In this document: positions 34,660 to 47,045 of the stretch, piece after piece
How positions within the stretch are numbered: position 1 is the first letter of the stretch
Layout of the letters: the number at the start of each line of letters is the position of its first letter
Source: Manis javanica
Taxonomy: Eukaryota; Chordata; Mammalia; Pholidota; Manidae
Assembly: GCF_040802235.1 (NCBI RefSeq)
Contig: NC_133165.1
Coordinates: forward strand, 18,819,623-18,883,622
Reading direction: 5' to 3'
DNA length: 64,000 bases
Notes under the pieces: model-generated
The model's database searches: none
Seen by the model: the letters and a program-made list of their open reading frames with translations, nothing else
Told to the model about the DNA's origin: nothing
Program-made: the position numbers and the translations under genes

Positions 34660-35640
34660 AGATTCATAAACACACACACACACAAATATGTACATGAATA
34701 TTCATCGAAACTTTATTTCTAGTAGCCAAATATTGAAAACAACCAAAATGTCTTTAAATGAGTAGACAAACAGACGGTGGTATGTCCAAAATATTATCAG
34801 CAATAAAAAGGAACGAACTATTGATACATGCAATGACTTGGATGCCTCTTAGGGGAACTGTGCTGAGAGAAATGAGTCAAACCCAGTAGATCACATACAA
34901 CGGTTGACCCCTAGAACGATGCAAGGTTAGGAGGGTAGACTCCCACACATACAACTTTTGACTCCCCAAAAACTTAACTACAAATAGACTACTGTTCACG
35001 GGAAGCTTTACCAATAACATAAATACTTGACTAACACATCTTTTGTATATGTATGTATACGGTATTCCTACAATAAAGTAAGCTAAAGAAAGTTTTTTCA
35101 AACTGTGGCAAATCTCCAAAACATTTTCCAATGTATCTGCTGAAAAAATCTGCGTGTAAGTGGAGCCATGCGGTTCAAATCTGTGCTGTTCAAGGGTCAG
35201 CTGTGTGTGATCCCATTCACACAGCATTCATTAAATGACAAAATCATAGAGATGGAGAATGGATTGATGGTTACTGAAGGCTGAAGAAGAGAGATAAAGG
35301 GATGGATCTGTAAAAGGGTTGCATGAGGAATCACTGCGACAGGACTGCTCTGTTTCTTTGCTGTGGTGGCCTCACGTGAATCAATACACATGATAAAATT
35401 GCACAGAACTAAATACACACACACAAATGAGTACAGGCAAGGTTGGCAACAAAATACAAAAAGATTGATTTATTTTATCAATGGCAATCTCCCAGTTGTG
35501 GTACTGCATTATAGTCATGTAAGATGTTATCATTAGGGGAAATGGATCAAAGGTATGCAGGATTTCCCTGTATTACTTCTTACAACTACATGTGAATCCA
35601 TAATTATTTCAGAATAAAAGATTTACAAAAAAGGGTAAAG
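34660..35640 (+). repeat. old L1 3' fragment interrupted by a Tigger
   Basis: An ancient L1 ORF2 C-terminal and 3'UTR region in plus orientation: a GTAGCCAAATATTGAAAAC block, then CAATGACTTGGATGCCTCTT, and after the insertion a TAGAGATGGAGAATGGATTG block and a CAGAATAAAAGATTTAC end. It is split by the Tigger element at 34898-35204. A short CA repeat lies near 34669-34684. Confidence 0.65.
34898..35204 (+). repeat. TcMar-Tigger DNA transposon fossil
   Basis: Begins CAACGGTTGACCCCTAGAAC and ends CTGTGCTGTTCAAGGGTCAGC, forming terminal inverted repeats of the Tigger type, with the internal AAACTGTGGCAAATCTCC and TGAAAAAATCTGCGTGTAAG blocks. Inserted in an old L1 3' fragment. Orientation matches the copy at 37506. 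Confidence 0.7.
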
Positions 35641-35759
35641 CTAAGAACTTTTCTAAGAGATTATATAGAATATCAATTTAAAATGAGAAATCTATATCTA
35701 AAAGTAGTATGATTTCATTACCTGAGATTCACATCTATTTTTGAAGCAGCAATGACAGG

Positions 35760-35990
35760 ATTATGATTCAGTAAGTATTTATTCACAGCCTCCTGAGCTC
35801 TAGGCATAATAGCAGGCATTTCAGCAAAGAAAATAGCATATGAACTTCAAGGATACTCTCATAGTAGTACTATGGTTCCTGTTTTACAAACGAAGAAATG
35901 TGTGATGTTAAGCAACTGACCCAAAGCCCCACAGTCAATATCTACAGGTCTGGCCTTGTCCCAGACTCGTGCTTTTTCCCGCATTATATA
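35760..35990 (+). repeat. MIR SINE remnant
   Basis: AGCTCTAGGCATAATAGCAG, CTGTTTTACAAACGAAGAAA, TTAAGCAACTGACCCAAAGC and CAGGTCTGGCCTTGTCCCAG in the plus-strand MIR order. Confidence 0.65.
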
Positions 35991-37505
35991 AGATTCATCT
36001 CAGTCACACAGAAGTGTCTTAACAATACAGAAAATAGCTAGGTAGGATGAGTTTAGAAACTAATATGGTGGCTTTTGTGCTTAGTTTTCTATTATAATAA
36101 GGGGTAACTTTTGCTGCTAAGATCCCTGAATTTTGCTTTACTTTTCTTTGGCCCCGGCCACAAATAAACACACCACAAAAATCTCTCTCTCACCAACATC
36201 TGCAAAGAGCACCCCAGTTCTACTCCTACACCCATCCCATATGAACGTCAAACCTGATTCAACCGCTGAGTACTCTACCCCAGCTGCTGAGCATCTGAGC
36301 TTCTGCACACAGGACAATCTAAGAGAGTGGTTCCATAGTGAAGCCATGCCCTGCAGCCTTCTGGGCCTCGTAGGAAGCCATAGTCTGCTTCCCTGCATTA
36401 TATACTTGTTGGTCCCAGCCATTTCTCTTGATCTGTAAAGTCAAGTCTATTTCCTTTACTCAGCTGTTTGAATCCAGTGAAGTTGCTGAAATCATCTTTT
36501 CTCGAAGCTGCTGAACATACTCCAGTTGGTCCATGTCTCTTTTAAGTCATGGTGGCCAGAGATGATTATAATGTGACTGTGGGTGAAGTCTGCCCAGAAT
36601 ACAGTACGCTATTTCCCTCATCATTGTAAACACAGTGTTTCTTACTAATGTAGACAAGTTTACATTCCTCTTCTAGACATCCAGCCACTACTCATAAAGT
36701 GAAATTTAACAGGCTGCTTCTAAACCATACTTCCCTTTACACAGAATGGGGTAGCCAGGGGTTGTTTCTTTCTTTCTTTCTTTCTTCAACTTTATTTTTT
36801 ATCAAGGTGTAGCTAACTTCACACATTCAAAAAAATATTAAATACCTATTTTGATCCAGCATTTTTATTAGTGCTAAGGTTATAGAAACAAACATCTCCG
36901 ACTGCAAAAAACTTGGAGGTGAGGAAGACAGGGGAGAGGACAAGCAGAGTAATCTGGGAAGCACCGGGTTGCCCAGTTCAGCAAAGCCTCCTCAGTCGCC
37001 CTGGGCTGGGGAGCAGTCGAGAATGGCTGTTTCACAAGGGACAGCACCGCTCAAGCTGGGTTTCAAAGAGCAAGAAGAAGGTAGCCAAGAAAACTGCACT
37101 GGGGGAGTGATCAAAAGGTGTTCCTGGTAAAGCAAACCTTGCAGGCCACTTGTGAAGCTGCATGTCCTCAGTGTGACTGGAACAGTCCCCGATGAAGTCC
37201 ATCCTGTTAGGCTCGGGTCCATTTCATAGAAATCTTGCATTTCAATTCCACTGCCTAATATATTAATTATCTTTCCAGGCTTTATCCACGATTTTGATAA
37301 ACACATCTTTTTTCTTCCCACCCGAGGCTCTGATAAAATGGCCACCTATCTTATCGCACAACTTTTATTTCTCCTCTTCTCCAAAAGGCTGTTGTGAGGG
37401 AACTTATCAAATGCCTGATGAAAGTCAGACATACTGTGAGTTATTTTGACCAACTAAACCAATAACTGTGGGAAAAAAAAAAGGAAAATGATGTTATTTA
37501 TATAA
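35991..37505. other. unassigned sequence with a TTTC microsatellite
   Basis: About 1.5 kb. It includes a short (TTTC)n tract at 36766-36785 and overlapping frames of about 100 codons on both strands (36133-36438 plus, 36138-36422 minus). At 37385-37435 a short stretch resembles a CR1/L3-type LINE fragment but is too short to call. Confidence 0.35.
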
Positions 37506-37853
37506 CAGCTGACAGTTGAACAAAGTGGGGGTTAGGGGCACTGGCCCCCCTACTCCACAGTCCAAAATCCATGTATGACTTTTGTCTTCCCTGGAGCTTA
37601 ACTACTAATAGCTTACTGTTGATTTTATGGCAGTGAATAACTAGAATTAGCTAGTGTCTACATATATTTTATACATTCATGGCATACCTAAGTTTCTCTT
37701 GATTTTTTCAGTATTTCTAGGCTATGTAGTTTATCTGCAAGTTTTTTTCAAGTTGTCACAAATCTCCAAAACATTTTTCAGTAGATTTATTGAAAAAACC
37801 CACTTACAAGTGGACCCATGCAGTTCAAACCTGTGTTGTGCAAAGGTCAACTG
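37506..37853 (+). repeat. TcMar-Tigger DNA transposon fossil
   Basis: Begins CAGCTGACAGTTGAACAAAG and ends TTGTGCAAAGGTCAACTG followed by TA, with internal blocks shared with the copy at 34898 (TTGTCACAAATCTCCAAAAC and GGCATACCTAAG). Same orientation as the other copy. Confidence 0.7.
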
Positions 37854-39204
37854 TAATTGATTTGGTGAAACATGTTGACTTCCAATTGGCACAAATGCCT
37901 TCCATGCTGGTGAGAAGACTTAAGCACAGGCTACAGCCACAGGTATAAGTGAATTGACCATTCAACCCTGAAAAGCAAAGATATGCAAGAATCCTAATTT
38001 TTAGTACTATGAGCTATGAAGGAAGTTACGCTAACTACCCACCTCCTCAGTCTGGATGCCTGGCTCCAGGTGGCCCAGGCAGCCTCACAGTGGAGGCACC
38101 CCCCAGCCATGGCATGAAAGGTTAGCGAGCCCCTAAACTAGGATGTACCTGCATTGGGTTCCTGCCAAAGGCCTATCCAGGGAAAGCACATGGGACTGGG
38201 TTAGGTATTAGGCCATCTTTCAACCAAGAAGACTGTGCCAAACAGAGCAGCTTTGCCTCCTAACTGAGGAGCAGTCTTCCTCTGGGGTTGCCTCCAGTAA
38301 GCCACTCAAATTCCTGTCGGTCAGAGCTGGGCCTGATCTTCACTGGACCATCACCCCTAGAGCTCCCATGGAAGAAAGAGCTTCTCCTTCACTGGTCATT
38401 TACCCCTACAACTCAGCCAGAGAAACAGCAGCTTAACAATCATTGAATGAATTACTCCATAGTGGGAACCTGAAGGCCAAAGGCTAAGAAAAATAATCAA
38501 AGTGTGCTGCTAACATTTTAAAAGGTCAGATTTCTGTCTTCCCTGGGAAAGCTGTATACAGCAGTAAGAGGCAGGAGCTGAGTGGAATACATACAGTGTA
38601 TTCCCTACAACAGAATACAGTGGACATACATGCTCCCTTCCAAAGAGCTGGGCACTAGCAGGTTCTTCACAGTCCTAGTAGGGCCGGCTTCACCCATATA
38701 AGTCACTGCCTGGTCCCTGCATTCTAGTTCTCAGCCATTGACTCCGGGAGGCAAGTTTTCTCATTCTTTACAAATGACACCTGTGATAATATGTCTTAGA
38801 GAATCTTTCCTGGGGCATCAGGCTCACTGTCCAACAGTTTGCAGAATGCACTTTTTTATCTGTTGTGAAAATTCAGAGTATATTCTAGACTATAATAAGA
38901 CCCCAAAAAAGCATAAAACGAAAGGCTCTAATATGGAAATTGGGGCAAGGAGTTAGGAATTTAAGGAAAGAACAAGCTGCAGCACTTCATGGGATTTTTA
39001 TCATCAGGGAATATGGCAAATGGTGCATTATCTCGTTTAATCCTACCATCACTCTATAACGCAGATGTCATTCCTAAAAGAAAACCGCAACCCAGGCTAA
39101 CTACTCCACACAGACACGTTGCTATGGAACGGCTACGCATCAAGGAGGATCACGAGGATCAGGACTCCTCACGTGGCCCACAGTCAATCCAGCCTCTGTG
39201 CTTT
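37854..39204. other. unassigned sequence
   Basis: About 1.35 kb with no recognised gene, repeat or RNA. Short frames at 38738-38956 and 38989-39264 are not convincing. Confidence 0.35.
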
Positions 39205-40340
39205 TCTTTTCCTATCGTGGTAAAATACATTCAACATGAAATTTGCCATTGTAACAATTTTTAAGTGCACCATTCAGGGCTTTAAGCACAGTGACTCTGC
39301 ACTGCCGTCACCACCAGCTGTCTCCAGAATGTCCCCATCTTCCCAAACCGCAGCCCCCTGCCCGTGTGTCCCTGACTCCGTGTCCTCTCCCAGCAGCCCC
39401 CATTTCATTTTCTGTCTCTATGAATTTGATTACTTCAGGTACTTCATGTAAGTGGAATTACACAATATTGTCCTTTTGTGACTACCTTATCTCAGCATAA
39501 TGTCCTCAGGGATTCATTCATGTCACAGCACGTACCAGAATTTCATTCCTTTGTGACGCTGAGTAATATGCCACTGTGTGCATATGCCACACATTTTTTT
39601 ATTGATTCATCTGTCAGTGGACACTTGGATTGCTTCCACCTTTTGGCTATTATGGCTAAAGCTGCTATGACCATAGGTGTACCAGTATGTGTCAAGTCCC
39701 TACATTCAATTCTTTTGGGTAAATACCTGGAAATGGGATTGCTGGACCATAAGATAAGTCTATTTTTATTTTTCTGAGGCACTGCTGGACTGTTGTCCAC
39801 AGCTGCTGTGACATTTTACATTCCCACCAACAGTGTACAAGGGCTCTAATTTGTCCACAACCTCACCAACACTGTTTTCTGGCTTTTGGATAATGGCCAC
39901 CCTCATGGGTGTGAGGTGGTACCTTATTGTGGTTTTGATTTATATTTCCCTAATTCTTAGGGCTGTTGAGCATCTTCCATGTGTTTAGGCATCATTTGTA
40001 CATCTTATTTGGAGAAATGCCTACTTGAGTCATTTGTTTTTTAACTGGGTTGTTTGTTTTTAGTTGTTGAATTGCAGTAGTTCTTTATATATTCTGGATA
40101 TTAAATGCCTTATCAGATACATGAATTGCAAATATCCTCTCCCATTCTGTGGCTTGCCATTTCGCTCTGCTGATACAGTCCTTTGACACAGACACACAAA
40201 AGCTTTTAATTTTGATGAATTACTGTATACTTATTTTTCCTTTCTTTGCCTGTGTTTTTGGTGTTCTGCCCATTAAATGACCACCAAATCCAACATCACT
40301 AAGCTTTTTCCCTGTGCTTTCTACAAAGAGTTTTAGAATG
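39205..40340 (-). mobile_element. old L1 3' fragment (minus)
   Basis: On the minus strand this covers an ancient L1 from the ORF2 C-terminal region to the 3' end, ending near 39205 with the ATTTTACCACGATAGGAAAAG block in reverse orientation. The ORF2 blocks include a TGGTGGGAATGTAAAATG block (at about 39815, minus strand), and a CTCAGCGTCACAAAGGAATG block. More diverged than copies 1-4, so an older subfamily. It is cut off at about 40340 by copy 3. Confidence 0.8.
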
Positions 40341-40344
40341 TTTT

Positions 40345-40677
40345 TAAATTAAGGTATCATTTATAAACAGTCTTAGGAAGATTTCACATGAGCAACATTC
40401 TGGTTACTACATTAACTTATATTATCAAGTCCCCCACCACCCCGACAATCACTGTCTATGAGTATAGTAAGATGCCAGAGTCACTACTTATCTTCTCTGT
40501 GCTACACTATCTTCCCCATGACACCCCCACACCTCGTGGGCCAGTCATAATACCCTTCAATCCCCTTCTCCCTCCCTCCCACCCATCTTCCCCCACCCCT
40601 CCCCTTTGGTAATCACTAGTCCCTTCTTGGAGTCTGTGAGTCTGCTGCTGTTTTGTTCCTTCAGTTTTGCTTTATTG
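40345..40677 (-). other. L1 3'UTR with C-runs on plus strand (copy 3)
   Basis: The 3'UTR of copy 3. On the plus strand 40561-40607 shows runs of C (the G-rich tract on the sense strand), the same G-quadruplex-type tract as in copies 1 and 2. Confidence 0.8.
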
Positions 40678-43600
40678 TTATACTCCACAAATGAGTAAAA
40701 TCATTTGGTACTTGTCTTTCTCCGCCTGGCTTATTTCACTGAGCATAATACCCTCTAGCTCCATCCATGTTGTTGCAAATGGTAGGATTTGTTTCCTTCT
40801 TATGGCTGAATAATATTCCATTGTGTATGTGTACAACATCTTCTTTATCCATTCATCTACTGATGGACACTTAGGTTGCTTCCATTTCTTGGCTATTGTA
40901 AATAGTGCTGCGATAAACATAGGGGTGCATATGTCATTTTTAATCTGAGAACTTGTTTTTTCTTTGGGTAAATTCCTAGGAGTGGAATTCCTGGGTGAAA
41001 TGTAATTTCTATTTTTAGTTTTTTGAGGAACATCCATATTGCTTTCGACAATGGTTGAACCAATTTACATTCCCACCAGCAGTGTAGGAGGGTTCCTCTT
41101 TCTTCGCATCCTCACAAGCATTTGTTGTTCCTAGTCTTTTCTATGTTGGCCATCCTTACTGGTGTGAGGTCTCACTGTGGTTTTACTTTGCATTTCCCTG
41201 ATAAATGGTGATGTGTAGCAACTTTTCATGTGCCTGTTGGCCATTTGAATTTCTCCTTTGGAAAAGTGTCTGTTCAGATCCTCCACCCATTTTTTAATTG
41301 GGTTATTTGCTTTTTGGGTGTTGAGGCATGAGAGTTGTTCATATATATTGGATGTTAACCCCTTGTTTGATATGTTATTTACAAATATATTCTCCCATAC
41401 TGTAGGATGCCTTTTTGTTCTGCTGATGGTGTCCTATGCTCTACAAAAGCTTTTTAATTTGATGTAGTCCCATGTGTTCATTTTTGCTTTTATTTCCCTT
41501 GCCTGAAGGATACACTCAGGAAAAAGTTGCTCATGTTTATATTCAAGAGATTTTTGTCTCTGTTTTCTTCTAAGACTTTTATGGTTTCATGACTTACATT
41601 CAGGTCTTTGATCTATTTTGAGTTTACTTTTGTGTATGGAATTAGACAATAATCCAGTTTCAATTCCTTGCATGTAGCTGTCCAGTTTTGCCAGCACCAG
41701 TTGTTGAAGAGGCTGTCATTTCCCCATCATATGTCCATGCCTCCTTTATTGTATATTTATTGACCATATATGCTTTGGTTTATATCTGGGTTCTCTAGTC
41801 TGCTCCATTGGTCTATGGGTCTGTTTTTGCACCAGTAGCAAATTGTCTTGATTATTATTGTGGCTTTGTAGTAGAGCTTGAAGTTGGGGAGCATAATCCC
41901 CCCTGCTTTATCCTTCCTTCTCAGGATTGCTTTGGCTATTTGGGGTCTTCTGTGGTTCATATGAATTTTAGAACTATTTGCTCTAGTTCATTGAATAATA
42001 CTGTTGGCATTTTGATAGGGATTGCATTACATCTGTAGATTGCTTTAGGCAGGATGGCCATTTTGACAATATTAATTCTTCCTATCCATGAGCACAGGAT
42101 GTATTTCCACTTTTTGGTATCTTCTTTAATTTCTTTCATGAATGTCTTGTAGTTTTCAGGGTATAGGTCTTTCACTTCCTTGGTTAGATTTATTCCTAGG
42201 TATTTTATTCTTTTTGATACAACTATGAGAGGAATTGTTTTCCTGATTTCTATTTCTGCTAGTTTATGGTTACTGTATAGGAATGCAACAGATTTATGTG
42301 TACTAATTTTGTATCCTGCAACTTTGCTGAATTCAGATATTAGATCTAGTAGTTTTGGAATGGATTCTTTAGGGTTTTTTATGTACAATATCATGTCATC
42401 TGCATGTTTAACTTCTTCCTTACCCATCTGAATGTCTTTTATTTCTTTCTGTTGTCTGATTGCCGTGGCTAGGACCTCCAGAACTATGTTGAATAAAAGT
42501 TGGGAGAGTGGGCATCCTTGTTCGCAATCTTTAAGGAAAAGCTTTCAGCTTCTCACTGTTAAGTATGATGTTGGCTGTGGATTTGTCATATTTGATCTTT
42601 ATTATGTTGAGGTAATTGCCCTCTATACCCATTTTGCTGAGTTTTTATCATGAATGGATATTGAATTTTGTTGAATGCTTTTTTGGCACTTATGGAGATG
42701 ATCATGTGGTTTTTTCCTTTTTGTTGTGGTATATGATGTTGATGAATTTTTTAATATTGTACCATCCTTGCATTCCTGGACTAAATCCCACTTGATTATG
42801 ATGGATTCTCTTTTTGATGTATTTTTGAATTTGGTTTGCTAATATTTGGCTGAGTATTTTTGTATCTATGTTCCTCAGGGATATTGGTCTGTAATTTTCT
42901 TTTTTGTGGTGTCTTTGTCTGGTTTTGGTATTAGAGTGATGCTGGCTTCGTAGAATGAGTTTGGAAGTATTCCCTCCTCTTCTATTTCTTAGAAAACTTC
43001 AAGGAGGATGGATATTAGTTCTTCACTAAATGTTTGATAAAATTCAATAGTGAAGCCATCTGGTCCAGGGATTTTGTTCTTAGGTAGTTTTTTGATTACC
43101 ACTTCAGTTCTGTTGCTAGTGGTTGGTCTGTTCAGATTTTCTGTTTCTTCCTGGGTCAGCCTTGGAACATTGTATTTTCCTAGAAAGTTGCCCATTCCTT
43201 CTGGGTCATCCAGTTTGTTAGCATATAACTTTTCATAGTATTCTCTAATAATTCTTTGTATTTTTGTAGTGTCCATAATATTTTACTTTCCCATTTCTGA
43301 TTCTGATTATGTGTGTAGACTCTTTTTTTCTTGATAAATCTGGCTAGAGGTTTATCTACTTTGTTTACTTTCTCAAAGAACAAGCTATTGCTTTCATTGA
43401 ATCTTTCTACTGTTTTTTTTTATTCTTCTCACTTTTATTTATTTGTGCTCTAATTTTTATTATGTCCATCCTTTTACTGACTTTGGGCCTCATTTGTTCT
43501 TCTTTTTCTAGTTTAATTAACTGTGATTTCAGACTGTTCATATGAGATTTTTCTCCTTTCCTGAGGGAGGCCTGAATTGCAATAAACTTCCCTCTTAGCA

Positions 43601-44470
43601 CAGCCTTCACTGAATTCACCAAATTTGTGCTGTTGAATTATTGTAGTTATTTGTGTCCATATATTGCTTGATCTCTGTTTTTATTTGATTATTGATCCAT
43701 TGATTTTTTTAGGAGCATGTTGTTAAGCCTCCATGTGTTTGTGGGCTTTTTCATTTTCTTTGTGTAATTTATTTCTAGTTTCATACATTTGTGATCTGAG
43801 AAGCTGGTTGGTACAATTTCAACCTTTGAATTTACTGAGGGTCTTTTTGTGGCCTAGTAGATGACTATTCTTGAAAATGTTCCATGTGCACTTGAGAAGA
43901 ATGTGTATCCTGCTGCTTTTGGGTGGAGTGTTCTGTAGCTATCTGTTAGGTCCATCTATTCTAATGTGTTGTTCAGTGTCTCTGTCTCCTTACTTATTTT
44001 CTGTCTGGTTGTTCTGTCCTTTGGAGTGATCAGTGTGTTAAAGTCTCCTAGAATGAATGCATTGCATTCTATTTCCCCCTTTAATTCTGTTTGTATTTGT
44101 TTCTCATATTTAGGTGCTCTAGTGTTGGGTCCATAGGTATTTATAATGGTTGTATCCTCTTGTTAGATGACCCCTTTATCATCATGTAATGTCCTTTGTC
44201 TCTTGTCACTTTCTTTGTTTTGAAGTCTGTTTTGTCTGATACAAGTACTGCAATTCCTGCTTTTTCCTCCCTATTAATTGCATGAAATATCTTTTTCCAT
44301 CCCTTCACTTTTAGTCTGTGTAGGTCTTTGGGTTTGAAGTGAGTCTTTTTTAGGCAGCATATAGATGGGTCTTGTTTTTTTATCCATTCTGTGACTCTAC
44401 GTCTTTTGACTGGTACATTAAGACCATTTACATTTAGGGTAATTGTCAATAAGTATGTACTTATTGCCAT
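40678..44470 (-). pseudogene. L1 ORF2 (copy 3), broken
   Basis: Endonuclease-RT relic on the minus strand. The start is placed at the ATG of MAISTYLL (44470) and the stop at 40678. The endonuclease N-terminal part is open to about codon 100. The catalytic-glutamate motif QETH reads KKTH (near 44345-44356), so the endonuclease would be inactive even without the frameshifts. The RT active-site box reads HADD (42395-42406), because 9 bases are missing relative to copy 4, and three residues before it are lost. The 156-codon stretch 41957-42427 covers this RT end and the following region; other open pieces are at 42989-43276, 43407-43622 and 40678-41037. Confidence 0.93.
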
Positions 44471-44739
44471 GGCAGGCTTTAGATTTGTGGTTACCAAAGG
44501 TTCAAGGGTAACTTTCTTACTATCTAACCATCTAATTTAACTCACTTTGTATGCCATTACAAACACAATCTAAAGATTTTTTTTTTGTTTCCCTCCTTTT
44601 TCTTCCTCCTCCAATCTTTACATATTAGGTATCATATTCTGGGCTCTCTGTGTCTCCCTTGACTGATTTTGTGGCTAGTTGATTTGATTTTGCATCTGCT
44701 TAGCAATTAATTGGTCTACTTTCTTTACTGTGGTTTTAT

Positions 44740-45575
44740 TTCCTCTCATGACAGCTATTTAGTCTTAGGAACACTTCCATCTAAAGCAGTTCCTCCAAAA
44801 TGCACTGTAGAGATTGTTTGTGGGAGGTAAATTCTGTCAGCTTGTGCTTATCAGGAAATTGTTTAATCCCTCCCTCAAATTTAAATTATAATCTTGCCAC
44901 ATTGAGTATTCTTGTTTCCAGGACCTACTGTTTCACTGCATTAAATATATCATGCCACTCCTTTCTGGACTGTAAGGTTTCTGCTGAGAAGTCTGATGAT
45001 AGCCTGATGGGTTTTCCTTTGTAGGTGATCTTTTTTCTCTCTCTGGCTGTTTTTAATACTCTGTCTTTATCCTTGATCTTTGCCATTTTAATTATTATAT
45101 GTCTTCCTTAGGTCCCTTGTGTTCAGAGATCTGTGCACCTCCATGGCCTGATAGATGATCTCCTTCCCCATATTGGGGAAGTTTTCAGTTACTCAAAGAC
45201 AGTTTCTACCCCTTTTTTCTCTCTTCTTCATCTTATGGTACCCTTGTAATGCAAATATCATTCCATTTCAATTGGTCATACATTTCTCTCAATATTCTTT
45301 CATTCTTAGAGATCCTTTTTTCTCTCTGTACCTCAGCTTCTTTGTATTCCCCTTCTCTAATTTCTATTCCATTTACTGTCTCCTCTATTTCATCTAATCT
45401 GCTTTTAAGTCCCTCCATTGTGTTTCATTTTAGATATTGTATTCCTCAATGATTGAATGTCTCTCCTGCATACTTCTATGAGTCATTAAATATCTTTCTG
45501 TACCTCCATGAGCATGTTTATGATTTTTATTTTGAAATCTCTTTCAGGAAGATTGATGAGTTCAGTTTCACTTGG
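44740..45575 (-). pseudogene. L1 ORF1 (copy 3), broken
   Basis: ORF1 relic on the minus strand, with the coiled-coil part open at 45233-45418 (MEGLKSRLDEIEETVNGIEI, followed by REGEYKEAEVQREKRISKNE). The remainder is interrupted by stops and frameshifts. The extent is set by comparison with ORF1 in copies 2 and 4: the start is approximate. Confidence 0.85.
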
Positions 45576-46585
45576 CCCTTTTTCTGGTATTTGTGGGATT
45601 TGGGTTTGAACCAGGTTCCTTTGTTGGATCATATTTCTATGTGGCGCCCTTTAGTGCCCAGAAGCTCTACTCTCTGGAGTTGCTCAGCCCCTGGAGTTAT
45701 GTCGGGGGTCACAGGGGAGCAGCACTGTTTCCTGTGGTGAGGAAAGAGCTGTTTCCTGCTTCCTGGCTGCAGTGCCTGTCTCCACTGCCAGAACCAGTGG
45801 GCTGAGTGGACACGTGTAAGCTTCTATGCTTTGCAGTTATAGCTGCCCTAGGCAGGGCCTCCCTCTGGCTGACCCGACATCATGGAAGGGGTTCCCATTT
45901 TGTGAGCCAGTGCCTGCTGGCCAGGAGGAAGGCACAGCAGGCTGCGTATCATGGTGGGGGGCCTCAAAGCTGAATAGCCAGGCAGGGATTGGAAAGCCTG
46001 AAGCTCCTGAAAGTTCCCAACCTGCTGGGCAGAGTGTGCCCTGACAATTTTGTCCACCTCCCCTTTCTCCTGAGCAGCAACCTCTGTGCAATCCTTGCCC
46101 CTTTAGCAGCCTCTTGCTGTTAGGAAGTCTCTCAGACTGCCTGGCTTTCTTTTGTCCCAAAGCAGCCAGATATGGATCACTGTTTTCCACAAGCAGGTGG
46201 AATCTCAGTCTCTCCAAGTATTCCACGTGTCTTAGCTTTCCAACTCCACCAGTCTCCAGAGAACCATGCAATTTAGGTTTGTGCTCCTAAAACATATCTC
46301 CAAGGTTGTATGTTCAGAAGTCTTAGGCCTCCACCCACTCCCTGCTCCATTTCTCTTCCTCCCACTAGTGAGCTGGGTTGGGGGAAGGGCTCGGGTCCCA
46401 CTGGATCATGGCTTTGGTATGTTACCATGTTCTCTGAGGTCTTTTCTTTTCTCCAGGTGTATGCAGTCTGGCACAGCCTTCTTTCCTGTTGCTTTTTTGA
46501 GGATTAGTTATATTAACTATATTTTCATATTACATGTGGTTTTGGAAGGAGGCCTCTGTTTCACCTCTCATGCCACCATCTTTAA
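45576..46585 (-). promoter_or_regulatory. L1 5'UTR / internal promoter region (copy 3)
   Basis: About 1 kb upstream of ORF1 on the minus strand, matching copies 2 and 4. GC-rich with several overlapping incidental frames (45453-45740, 45826-46271, 46266-46634). The 5'-terminal core AAGATGGTGGC differs by one base from the YY1-type AAGATGGC core plus C. Confidence 0.7.
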
Positions 46586-46587
46586 TC

Positions 46588-47045
46588 TACACAATAGAAT
46601 ATTATTCAGCCATAAAAAAACCTACCATTTGTGACAACATGGATGGACTTAGAGTGTATTAGGCTAAATTAAATAAGCCAGGCAGAGAAAGACAAATACC
46701 ATATGATTTCACTTACATGTGGAACTTTAAAAAAAGTGAAGAAAATAGCAGTAGACTGATAGACACTGAGAAGTGAACTGTGGTTACCATGGGGAAGGGA
46801 TTGTGGTGGGTTGGTGAAATAGGTGAAGGGCATAAAGAAGCACAAAATCTTAATATAAACTAGTCATAGGGGTGAAAGTACAGCATAGAGAATATAGCAA
46901 ATAGTTCTGCAACATCTATGTTGACAGTAACTATATCAGTTGAGGGGAGGATTCAATAAGGTATTAATCACTATGTTGAATCACCATGTTATATAATCAA
47001 AACCAATATAATATTGTATATCAGACATACTTCAATAAAAAATTC
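46588..47045 (+). mobile_element. old L1 3' fragment (plus)
   Basis: A 3'-terminal ancient L1 fragment in plus orientation: CACAATAGAATATTATTCAG, then CATGGATGGACTTAG, GATTTCACTTACATGTGGAA, a GGGTTGGTGAAATAGG stretch, and an end ACATACTTCAATAAAAAA. It begins abruptly at the 5' edge of copy 3, so its upstream part has been removed or displaced. Confidence 0.75.

Larger units (their letters stand above)
40341..46585 (-). mobile_element. LINE-1 copy 3, full length, minus strand
   Basis: A complete L1 on the minus strand: 5'UTR from about 46585 to 45575, ORF1 (45575-44740), ORF2 (44470-40678) and 3'UTR to about 40341, total about 6.2 kb. The 5' end reads AAGATGGTGGCATGAGAGG, matching copies 2 and 4. 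ORFs are broken by stops and frameshifts. No convincing target-site duplication was found. The left flank is an old minus-strand L1 fragment and the right flank an old plus-strand L1 fragment. In contrast to copies 1 and 2, the endonuclease GDFN loop is intact here. Confidence 0.95.

Noticed and set aside
36766..36785. (TTTC)n tract as a retrotransposon tail
   Set aside because: Only about five repeat units and no element body ends there; treated as a simple microsatellite.
37385..37435. CR1/L3-like LINE fragment
   Set aside because: Only a short, loose resemblance remembered from other repeats; not enough to call.
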